From Candidatus Iainarchaeum sp. (GTDB taxonomy: Archaea > Iainarchaeota > Iainarchaeia > Iainarchaeales > JAAZKV01): DNA of 41,956 nt. Below, in pieces: positions 15,249-23,640 of this stretch. The translations under genes were made by a program, and so were the position numbers. The stretch spans positions 1-41,956 of the forward strand of contig JAQVAR010000001.1 of assembly GCA_028690725.1 (NCBI GenBank). The letters run 5' to 3'. The notes under the pieces were generated by a model. It was not told the DNA's origin. It saw only the letters and a list, made by a program, of their open reading frames with translations, and did not search any database. The stretch's first letter is position 1, and each line of letters begins with the position of its first letter.

Positions 15249-17861
15249 TTGGACAAAAAATTTTTTATAATACTAATTTTAATAGGAATAATTTTTTTTA
15301 GTGGAAACGTTTTAGCAGAACCAAGCATAACAATCAATGGCGGAGAAACACACACTAATGATAATGATGTTATAGCTAGAATACTAAATACTGAAGATAT
15401 CAATTATTGTGTTACTCTATCAGACAATAATAATAATTGTGAGTGGATACTTTCAGAATTAGATGATATTAATATTGATATTACTCTTACAGGTGATGAT
15501 GGGGGAAAAGAAGTTTTTTTACACACCAAAAATAATTTGGTTTATGATACTAAGAGTGATACCATAATTCTTGATACTACTGGGCCAGTAATAACAGTAA
15601 ATGGAGTAACAGATGAAAACTATTACGATAATAATGTTTTCGCAATAACTATTGAAGCAGTTGATGCTAATGTTGGTAAATATAATGGAAAAATAACTTA
15701 TTCGTTAAATGAAAGTGATAAAAATATTTATTCTAGCCAAATTGATTGGACTCTTGAAGAAGGAAATTATGTTCTAGTTGTAGATGCAAATGATGATTTA
15801 GGAAATATTTCAACCAAAACAATTTCTTTCATAGTTGATATTACTGAACCATTATTATTAGGCGTGTTAAATGATTATTCCGGAATTGGTTCGTATACTA
15901 ATAGTGTAATGCCAACATTTACAATTTCTTTAGAAGAAGATAACCCAGACAAAATATTTTTTAGTTGTAGTAATGGTAGCAATTGGTTTGAAAGAAATTA
16001 TAATTCTACTATAAATGATTTTAATATTGTCTCAAGTAGTTATGATTGTAATAATGATGATGGAACTAAAACAATTTATGTAAAAATAAATGACAAATTT
16101 GGAAATACTGCAGGGCCAGTTACCACTACAATTAATTATGATGGAACATCACCAGCACCCCCAACAGGATTGAGTGTTAGTAATGGAAATAAAGAAGTAA
16201 CTGTTAGTTGGAATGCACCAACAGCAGATAATTTATCAGGAAACAAAGAATATGAAGTTTACAAGAATGGTGATTTGTATGCCACAACAACAAGCACTAG
16301 TAAAACTGTTACAGGTTTAACAAATGGGACTAATTACTCTTTCAAAATAAAGACAATTGACAATGCAGGTAATAAAAGTAGTTTTAGTTCAACTATTTCA
16401 GGAACACCACAATCATGTTCTTGCGAACTAACAATAAAAAGAAGTGGAACAAGCGTTGAATATGTTAAAGGTGGAGACAATTTACTAATTAGTTGTAACT
16501 GGGAAGAAGAAGTTGATGACGCAAAAATAAGATATAGATATTATGATGGAAGCTGGGAATCACTACAAAATTTGAGTAGTGAAGAAGACAACACTGATTT
16601 CATAGAAGAAAATATTAGTATTAATGGTAATAATGAGAGAATAGAATTTCAATGTATTGCTAGTAATGTTGAAACAAAAACAAAAACCATTTATATTGAC
16701 AACGAATTACCAACAATACAATGGAATGTTATAGATTCAACATTAAAAGAAACAAGAGAAATATCAGCAAATATTACTGATAATAAAAATATTAAGAGCG
16801 TTGAATTCGAATTAAATTCAGTAAAACATAACCCTACCAAAAGTGGAAACAAATATTATTTTAATTTGGACACAACAAAAATTGCTAATGGAACATATTC
16901 ATTAAAAGTAAGTGCTATTGATGAAGCAGGAAACCAATCACAAAAAACTACTACAATAACAATAGAAAACTTGTTAACAGAAGAACAAAAAAGAATAAAA
17001 GCAATTAATGATGCGAAAACAAAAAAAGTAATAGTAGACGACTTGATAAAATATTATGAAGAAAGAGGATTAAAACTAAGCGAAGAAATGCTAGGAGAAA
17101 AACAAAGAGCAGATGACTTATTAGAAGAAGCAGAAGAAACAGATAATAATACTGTTTCAAAAACAAAAGCAGAAGAAGCAAAAAGCATTTATGATAATAT
17201 AAATGAAAAAATTGTTTTCGAAAATGTTGAGAGCAAGAATTATGAATACGAAAAAGAAAATTTAACATTGTTATTATCAGGAATTGGATTAATAGGAGAA
17301 CAATTAGAACAAGCAAAAAATAATATTTTAGAAGGAAATGTTGAAAGAAAAATAACAATAATAAAAATTGGAGAAGAATATAGAGCACAAATAGAATTGA
17401 GTTTTGAATTAGGAGAAGAAGATTATATTATAGTAGAAGTTATTCCAAAAGAGTTTGTTGAAAACGCATCAAAAATATTTTCAAACACAGATTTTAACAT
17501 AATAGAAGATGATCCAGTAATAGAATTTTTAATAACAAAAGATATTAAAAAAATTTTTTACAGTATTGATGTAAAAGAAGAAGATGCAAATACATTAATG
17601 GATAATAATGTTATTGACTTATTTGCTTCACCACCAATAATATTAAAGGCTAATGAAAAAATAAGTATTGTTAAAGAAAATGGAATGTTTTTCATAATTC
17701 TAATAATTATTATACTAATAATAATATTGATTTGTGGAATAGGTTTCTTTGTTTTAAAAAATAACAAAAATGATTTTGGAAAAAACAACCCAATAGGAAA
17801 AATGAAAGAAAAATTATTAAAACCAGAAGAAAAGAAAAAGGATTGGAAGTACAAAGGGTAA
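15249..17861 (+). CDS. Secreted, membrane-anchored protein with Ig-like and fibronectin type III domains
   Basis: 870 residues. MDKKFFIILILIGIIFFSGN plus VLA is a signal peptide. Then come repeated Ig-like/Big-type modules marked by DTTGPVITVNG, VDITEPLLLG and IDNELPTIQW, each about 90-100 residues and ending in DxxGN-type turns. One fibronectin type III domain runs from PAPPTGLSVSNGNKEVTVSW to the GTP turn. A helical, acidic stretch follows (EEQKRIKAINDAKTKK and AEEAKSIYDN). The C-terminus has a membrane segment (MFFIILIIIILIIILICGIG) and a basic tail. It is probably a stalk-like surface protein facing outward, possibly a partner for the pilin-like adhesins downstream. No enzymatic motif seen. 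Confidence 0.75.
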   Translation: MDKKFFIILILIGIIFFSGNVLAEPSITINGGETHTNDNDVIARILNTEDINYCVTLSDNNNNCEWILSELDDINIDITLTGDDGGKEVFLHTKNNLVYDTKSDTIILDTTGPVITVNGVTDENYYDNNVFAITIEAVDANVGKYNGKITYSLNESDKNIYSSQIDWTLEEGNYVLVVDANDDLGNISTKTISFIVDITEPLLLGVLNDYSGIGSYTNSVMPTFTISLEEDNPDKIFFSCSNGSNWFERNYNSTINDFNIVSSSYDCNNDDGTKTIYVKINDKFGNTAGPVTTTINYDGTSPAPPTGLSVSNGNKEVTVSWNAPTADNLSGNKEYEVYKNGDLYATTTSTSKTVTGLTNGTNYSFKIKTIDNAGNKSSFSSTISGTPQSCSCELTIKRSGTSVEYVKGGDNLLISCNWEEEVDDAKIRYRYYDGSWESLQNLSSEEDNTDFIEENISINGNNERIEFQCIASNVETKTKTIYIDNELPTIQWNVIDSTLKETREISANITDNKNIKSVEFELNSVKHNPTKSGNKYYFNLDTTKIANGTYSLKVSAIDEAGNQSQKTTTITIENLLTEEQKRIKAINDAKTKKVIVDDLIKYYEERGLKLSEEMLGEKQRADDLLEEAEETDNNTVSKTKAEEAKSIYDNINEKIVFENVESKNYEYEKENLTLLLSGIGLIGEQLEQAKNNILEGNVERKITIIKIGEEYRAQIELSFELGEEDYIIVEVIPKEFVENASKIFSNTDFNIIEDDPVIEFLITKDIKKIFYSIDVKEEDANTLMDNNVIDLFASPPIILKANEKISIVKENGMFFIILIIIILIIILICGIGFFVLKNNKNDFGKNNPIGKMKEKLLKPEEKKKDWKYKG

Positions 17862-17926
17862 TTAAAAAAATATAAAGAACAAGATTTGATTAAATTAATA
17901 AGCTTTAAAGAGCACTAATTTGTAAT

Positions 17927-20674
17927 ATGAATACTGCAGCAATAATAGGAGCAGGACCAGCTGGATTGATAACAGCAATAAAATTGAAAAAAGAGGGTTT
18001 TGATTCTATCATTTTAGAAGAACATGAAGAAATTGGTTCACCAGAAAACTGTTCAGGATTAGTATCAAGAAAAGGTTTAGAAGAACAAAAAATTAATTTT
18101 GAAGAAACAATACAAAACAAGATAAGAGGAGCAAAAATTTTTTCTCCAAATGGAACAGAATTAAAAATCACTAGACCAGAAACAATCGCTTATGTTTTAG
18201 ACAGAAAAAAATTTGATTTAGAATTATTAAAAAAAGCAAGACAAATGAATATTCATGTAGCAACTAACACCAAATTATTGGATGTTAGAAAAAATACTCT
18301 TTTTGTACAAGCAAACGGGAGAGGAGAAATGAGAAAAGCAGAATATATTGTGGGAGCAGACGGAGTTAATTCTACTGTAAGACATTTGATTGGAACACAA
18401 ACAAATAGAAACAATTTTGTTCATACAATACAATCAACGTGCATAGGAGAATTTGAAAAAGAATATGTTCAATTATACTTAGGAGATTATGCAAAAGGAT
18501 TTTTTGCATGGGTAATACCAATAGATGAAAAAAAAGCAAAAATTGGATTAGGAAATATTTTAGGAGAAGATGTTACTAAAAATTTTAAACAATTTTTAAC
18601 AGAAAAAATGCCAAATGTAAAAGTATATTCTACAAAATCATCATTGATTCCATACGGAGCACCATTAGAAGGAATACAAAAAGAAAATTTAGCATTAGTT
18701 GGAGATGCAGCATTCCAAACAAAAGCAACTAGTATTGATTATGAAGAGCCTATTTTGTTAATGGACGACAACGGATTTATTAGGAATAATAAAATAGGTG
18801 AATTAGTTGATAAAGAACTAACCAATCCTGAAAACGAGATTATTATTTCAGAAAATAATGAAATAGTATCTACTAAGAATGAAATCAAAGCATTTTCACC
18901 CTCAAGAAATGCTAATACAAATAAATTTAGAACCATAAAGACAATGCTTAGGCATAAAATTGAAGAAGATTTATACGAAGTCGAATTACAAAAAGGATAT
19001 AAGGTTAAAGCCACTGCAAGCCACAGCATAATGGTTGTTACACAAAATGGTTTTGAAGAAAAATACACAAATCAAATTATTCCAGGAAAAGATATTATTG
19101 CATTAAATGCAAATATTCCAAAAGGAAAAATGATTCATGAAATTAATCTAATAAAAGAATTTTTAGTACATGATAAAGAATTTTCAAAACAAATACAAAT
19201 ATTAGGAGAAAAAGAAAAGATTTATTCTAATTATTTAGAAGTAAATAAAAACAAAATTACTCAACACTGGTATAATAATATAATCCCATTAAACAAGTTT
19301 ATAGAAAAAGGAATATTGCCTGATAATTCAATAATCTCGATTAAGAAAAGTAAGTTTAATTATAAAAACAAATTACAAATTACGCCTGAATTTTGTAGAC
19401 TTCTTGGATATTTTATAGCAGAAGGATCATTTAAAAATAATAATTTAACTATGACTTTTGGAATGAATGACATTAAAAAAGGAGTTGTTAATGATGCATT
19501 GTTTTGTATAGAAAAAAGTCTTGGAATTAAAGCTGAAAAACCAACTATAAAATTTAATCCTTTAACAAAAAAAGAATCGGCAGTATCAATTACATTTGGT
19601 GGAACAATAGCTATGAAATTATTTGAGATTATTGATACAGGAAGAGGTGCTAAGAATAAACAAGTCCCTTGGATTATTTTTAATGTTGAGGATGAACTAA
19701 AAATTGAATTTTTAAAAGGTTATTTTAGAGGTGATGGAACTTTAAGAATTCGAATTGGAAAAAATTCAAGGAATGATTCTATTGAATTATCAGCAAAAAC
19801 AATTAGTAAAAAACTTATTAGCGATTTAATAATTATTTCAATGCAACTAAATTTATTCCCATCAATTGAAAGCGAGAATAAAAAAGAACACACAATTCTT
19901 GAAAAAAAAGTTAAATTACAACCAAGTTATAGAATTGTCTTCTCAAGAATACAAGATATAAAAAAGTTGATTGATATATTTCCAGAAATGAAATCAAAAT
20001 GCTTGGCTTTTTTAGAAAACAAGAAAAGTAGAGAAACAATTAGTTTACCAATAGAATTACTAAGTACACAATCTATTAAATCACAAGAAATGAAATCCAT
20101 TTTTGGAAGCAATATTCAAGATTATAATAACTTAGGTTATCAAAGATTAAAATTAGCCACAAAAAATAATGTATGTGAAAACGAATTTATTAATAATTTA
20201 ATAAAACAAGGCATAATCTTATTAAAAGTTAAAAAAATAAACAAAATTAACCCTACAACAAAATATGTGTATGATGTTGAAATTCCAGAAACACAAATGT
20301 TTTGTGGCGGAATGGGACCAATATTATTACACAACACGGGAGGAGGAGTAGTATTCGGGATGAGAGCAGGAAATATTTTGGGAGAAACAATTGCTAACAC
20401 AATCAAAAAAAAATCTAAATTAAGCGATTACGAAAAAAATTTGAAAGAAATAAACAAGGAATTGAGAATGCATTGGAAAATAAGAAAATATGTTAACGAA
20501 TTAAGCAACGAACAAATAAACAAATTATTTGAAAAATTAAAATCAAAAGGAATAGAAGAATTTTTAGAAAAAGAAGGAAACATGGACGAACCAAGCAAGT
20601 TTATTGGAAAACTAGCAAAAAAACCAGCATACTGGTTCATGGCAAAAACATTACTTGGAATAGCAAGAAGCTAA
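17927..20674 (+). CDS. Geranylgeranyl reductase family flavoprotein, interrupted by an intein
   Basis: FAD-dependent reductase that saturates the isoprenoid chains of archaeal membrane lipids. The extein is 380 residues once the intein is removed. N-terminal AAIIGAGPAGLITAIKL (4-20) binds the FAD dinucleotide, PENCSGLVS (39-47) is the CxGLV redox/substrate motif, YIVGADGVNSTVR is the second FAD motif and LVGDAAFQTKAT the third. The intein (residues 269-803) splits the conserved TTGGG motif; splicing restores GDAAFQTKATTGGGVVFGM exactly. The C-terminus (KKPAYWFMAKTLLGIARS) is complete. A TATA-like CTTTAAAG lies at about 17901-17908, so the message is probably leaderless. Without splicing the FAD site would be broken, so activity depends on it. 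Confidence 0.92.
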   Translation: MNTAAIIGAGPAGLITAIKLKKEGFDSIILEEHEEIGSPENCSGLVSRKGLEEQKINFEETIQNKIRGAKIFSPNGTELKITRPETIAYVLDRKKFDLELLKKARQMNIHVATNTKLLDVRKNTLFVQANGRGEMRKAEYIVGADGVNSTVRHLIGTQTNRNNFVHTIQSTCIGEFEKEYVQLYLGDYAKGFFAWVIPIDEKKAKIGLGNILGEDVTKNFKQFLTEKMPNVKVYSTKSSLIPYGAPLEGIQKENLALVGDAAFQTKATSIDYEEPILLMDDNGFIRNNKIGELVDKELTNPENEIIISENNEIVSTKNEIKAFSPSRNANTNKFRTIKTMLRHKIEEDLYEVELQKGYKVKATASHSIMVVTQNGFEEKYTNQIIPGKDIIALNANIPKGKMIHEINLIKEFLVHDKEFSKQIQILGEKEKIYSNYLEVNKNKITQHWYNNIIPLNKFIEKGILPDNSIISIKKSKFNYKNKLQITPEFCRLLGYFIAEGSFKNNNLTMTFGMNDIKKGVVNDALFCIEKSLGIKAEKPTIKFNPLTKKESAVSITFGGTIAMKLFEIIDTGRGAKNKQVPWIIFNVEDELKIEFLKGYFRGDGTLRIRIGKNSRNDSIELSAKTISKKLISDLIIISMQLNLFPSIESENKKEHTILEKKVKLQPSYRIVFSRIQDIKKLIDIFPEMKSKCLAFLENKKSRETISLPIELLSTQSIKSQEMKSIFGSNIQDYNNLGYQRLKLATKNNVCENEFINNLIKQGIILLKVKKINKINPTTKYVYDVEIPETQMFCGGMGPILLHNTGGGVVFGMRAGNILGETIANTIKKKSKLSDYEKNLKEINKELRMHWKIRKYVNELSNEQINKLFEKLKSKGIEEFLEKEGNMDEPSKFIGKLAKKPAYWFMAKTLLGIARS
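18731..20335 (+). mobile_element. Intein with LAGLIDADG homing endonuclease in geranylgeranyl reductase
   Basis: 535 residues in frame within the reductase. It starts at Ser (AGT 18731) with SIDYEEPILLMDDNGF, block A type. Block B is at intein residues 95-98, TASH (TxxH). LLGYFIAEGS and FLKGYFRGDG are the two dodecapeptide motifs of a LAGLIDADG endonuclease. The C-terminus is YDVEIPETQMFCGGMGPILL then HN, and the +1 residue is Thr (ACG 20336). All splicing residues are present: Ser1, TxxH, penultimate His, terminal Asn, Thr+1. The endonuclease acidic residues (E in the first motif, D in the second) are also present, so both splicing and homing may be active. Confidence 0.93.
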
Positions 20675-20741
20675 AAAAACAATGTTTTAATTTATAATAC
20701 AAAAACAAATTTTTATAAATCTCAAAACACTCTATTAATAC

Positions 20742-23537
20742 ATGTTTTTTTCCAATAAAATCCAAAAAATAATAAAAGATTTTTTTTCATTAAAACAAAA
20801 AACCTTTGGAAAAAAAATAATTGCACAAGGAACAATTGAATATCTAATTATTATTGCTATAATAGTTGTTATTGGACTAGTGGTAGTAGGATTAACAATG
20901 GAATTGTTTGACAACCAACAAATAGGACAATCACTAGGACAAATAAAAGGACAAACAGGAACAAGCGGAATAACAATAATGGATTCTGTTGCAGGATTAG
21001 ATTCTAATGGCTTACTAGTTTTAAAAAATTCTAATCCAGAAACCTTAACAATAAACACTATTATTATTGATGATGAAGAACACAATTATGATTACTCTTT
21101 ACCAATGGGTTCACAAATGGGATTCAAATTACAAAATATTGCTAATTGCGATGGAACAACAAAAAATTATACAATAATAATAGAATACACTACTAATTAT
21201 GGATTGGAAAAAACCATTAACTTAGGAACAATAACAATTGATTGTGCAGAAACAGTAGAACCAACAAAAAAATTTATAGAAAAAATAGAAGAAGAAATAA
21301 TTTACATAGTTTCTTTTGATAGTCAAGAAGCTGACACAAATGCTAACCCAACAAGTATGATTGTTATACCACCAGAAACAACAATAGAAGAATTACCAAC
21401 AGAACCACAAAAAGAAGGATATATTTTTGGAGGATGGTACACTCAAATTAATGGGGGAGGAACAGAATTTACTACAAACACTATTATAGATAACAACATT
21501 ACTGTCTACGCTTATTGGAGTGATTGTGAAGAAGGAGAATTTTTGTTTGAGGGAGAATGTATAGCATGTATTAATGGAGAAGGAATAGATTTTTTTGGTG
21601 GAACAGGAGAAGAAGAAACACCATATCAAATATGTGATTGGAACCAATTAAATAATGTTAGATATTACCTTGATGCTAATTTTATTTTAATTAATAATTT
21701 GAGTAATAAAACAAGTAATTATGAAGGAATAGGAGATGATTTCGAACCAATAGGATATGGAACAGGGTGGAATTATTCAATATTTACAGGAATTCTTGAT
21801 GGAAATGAACATACAATAAGTAATTTGAAAATAAATAAACCCGATGATTCGTATATTGGTTTGTTTGCGTACTTAGATTCTGAAAGCAAAATAAAAAATA
21901 TTGGTTTGATTGACATTAATATTGTTGGTCTTGGTTATACTACAAGTTTTGCAGGCAGAATACAAAATGGGTTAATTGAAAATAATTATGCAACAGGAAT
22001 AATCACAAGTATTTCTTTCAGCGCTGGTGGGATAACAGGAGTCCAATATAACGGAACAATAAATAATTCTTATTTCACAGGAACAATTATTGGTGGTAAT
22101 GGTACCGGAGGAATAACAGGAGTTCACTATGGTGGTACGATTGAAAATTCTTACATGACAGGAAACATAACTAGCCCTTCTAATATGGGAGGAATAGTTG
22201 GTTTAAAAAGTGGTGGAACAATTGAAAATTCTTATTATGATTATGAAAATGTTTTAATAAATGGAGAAAATATTTTAACAATTGGTGCTCTAACAAACGA
22301 AAATTTTGATTTTTGGATTGAAAATGACAAATTTTTTGATGTTGATAATTATTTAACAAAAGAAGGAGAATATTATTTAATAAATAATGTTTCAGATTTA
22401 GAAAAATTATTAATTTTTGGGCAAGATTCTTCTCTAAATTTTAAAATACAAAATAATTTAGATCTTACTGGAAACGAAGGACTTTACATACCATATTTAG
22501 CAGGAAATTTAGAAGGAAATGATAAAAACATTTTAAACCTAAAAGTAAATCTTCCTCTTGTTTCAAATATTGGATTATTTGGTTACACAATAGGAAACAT
22601 TTCAAATATTGGTGTAATAGATGCAAATGTTATTGGAAGAAGATATGTTGGAGGTTTAGCAGGAATAACAAACGGAACAATTGAAAATATATATGCAACA
22701 GGAAACGTAACTGGTTACGAAGATGAAATTGGGGGGTTAATAGGATATCAAATTAGTGGAACAATCACAAACTCTTACACAACAGGAAATGTAACTGGGG
22801 GCAATACTGTTGGAGGATTAGTAGGAAGTTTAAAAGGAATAATTACAAATTCTTATACAACAGGAAATACAATAGGAGGGCATAATACTGGAGGGTTAGT
22901 GGGAAATTCTTATGGAACAATTTCAACTTCATACACAATAGGAAATATAGAAGGATATTATGGAGTTGGAGGGATATCCGGAAGACAAATGGGCGGGTTA
23001 ATTGAAAAATCTTATTCAACAGGAAACAAAACAGGTGAAGACGGAGGCATTGGAGGAATAGTTGGATACCAACAAGGAGGACTTATTTCTAACACTTATG
23101 CAATAGGAACAAATACAGGAAATAATAGTGTTGGAGGAATTACAGGAGTACAAACAGGTGCCAAAATTGAAAATTCTTATGCAATAGGAAACATAAATGA
23201 TATTAGTTGGTTTGCTGGTGGGTTAATAGGAATACAATATGAAACAGGAACAATTGAAAACGCATATGCAACAGGAAACGTAACTGGCGACAATTCAGTT
23301 GGTGGGTTAGTTGGATTTTCCAGTGGAACAATCACAAATTCATATTGGGATACAATATTAAGTGGGCAATCCAATTGTTATCGCGATGGTAATATTGGTT
23401 GTACATCAACAACAAATAATGAAACATATTATTATAATTCTAGTAATTCACCATTAAGTTCATGGACATGGGGAATAGACGGAAATTGGACTACAAGAGA
23501 CAATAATTATCCAATATTAACCTGGCAAACACAATAA
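20742..23537 (+). CDS. Pilin-like adhesin: class III signal peptide, InlB-type repeat, GLUG repeats
   Basis: 931 residues. A 28-residue basic leader ends at KKIIA, followed by QGTIEYLIIIAIIVVIGLVV: an archaeal class III signal peptide with Q at +1 and E at +5, cut by a FlaK/EppA-type peptidase. A pilin-like beta head follows (to about 165). Next is a Listeria-Bacteroides (InlB_B) repeat marked by GYIFGGWYTQINGGG and ITVYAYW, then about 15 GLUG-type repeats (IENSYATGNVTG, VGGLVG), which form a right-handed beta helix in bacterial adhesins. Length is far above normal pilins. TATA-like TTTTTATAAAT around 20711 gives a leaderless message. Probably assembled by the pilus machine encoded at 30281-35149 and displayed at the tip or surface. 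Confidence 0.8.
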   Translation: MFFSNKIQKIIKDFFSLKQKTFGKKIIAQGTIEYLIIIAIIVVIGLVVVGLTMELFDNQQIGQSLGQIKGQTGTSGITIMDSVAGLDSNGLLVLKNSNPETLTINTIIIDDEEHNYDYSLPMGSQMGFKLQNIANCDGTTKNYTIIIEYTTNYGLEKTINLGTITIDCAETVEPTKKFIEKIEEEIIYIVSFDSQEADTNANPTSMIVIPPETTIEELPTEPQKEGYIFGGWYTQINGGGTEFTTNTIIDNNITVYAYWSDCEEGEFLFEGECIACINGEGIDFFGGTGEEETPYQICDWNQLNNVRYYLDANFILINNLSNKTSNYEGIGDDFEPIGYGTGWNYSIFTGILDGNEHTISNLKINKPDDSYIGLFAYLDSESKIKNIGLIDINIVGLGYTTSFAGRIQNGLIENNYATGIITSISFSAGGITGVQYNGTINNSYFTGTIIGGNGTGGITGVHYGGTIENSYMTGNITSPSNMGGIVGLKSGGTIENSYYDYENVLINGENILTIGALTNENFDFWIENDKFFDVDNYLTKEGEYYLINNVSDLEKLLIFGQDSSLNFKIQNNLDLTGNEGLYIPYLAGNLEGNDKNILNLKVNLPLVSNIGLFGYTIGNISNIGVIDANVIGRRYVGGLAGITNGTIENIYATGNVTGYEDEIGGLIGYQISGTITNSYTTGNVTGGNTVGGLVGSLKGIITNSYTTGNTIGGHNTGGLVGNSYGTISTSYTIGNIEGYYGVGGISGRQMGGLIEKSYSTGNKTGEDGGIGGIVGYQQGGLISNTYAIGTNTGNNSVGGITGVQTGAKIENSYAIGNINDISWFAGGLIGIQYETGTIENAYATGNVTGDNSVGGLVGFSSGTITNSYWDTILSGQSNCYRDGNIGCTSTTNNETYYYNSSNSPLSSWTWGIDGNWTTRDNNYPILTWQTQ

Positions 23538-23631
23538 AAAAAAAACAACAAAATATATAAATACTATAAACAAATTATATATAAAGTAGAAAACAAAATT
23601 TAATAAAAAAATTATATTTTAAAAGTATTTA

Positions 23632-23635
23632 GGTG
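23632..23635 (+). promoter_or_regulatory. GGTG ribosome binding site deciding a TTG start
   Basis: GGTG, then TCTAA, then TTG 23641. No in-frame ATG precedes the class III signal peptide, so the TTG must be used. TATA-like AATATATAAATAC lies about 80 bp upstream. Confidence 0.65.
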
Positions 23636-23640
23636 TCTAA

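Noticed and set aside
17005..17388. 127-codon open frame antisense to the FN3 protein
   Set aside because: Leu/Phe-rich shadow of a Lys/Glu-rich helical region; not a real membrane protein.
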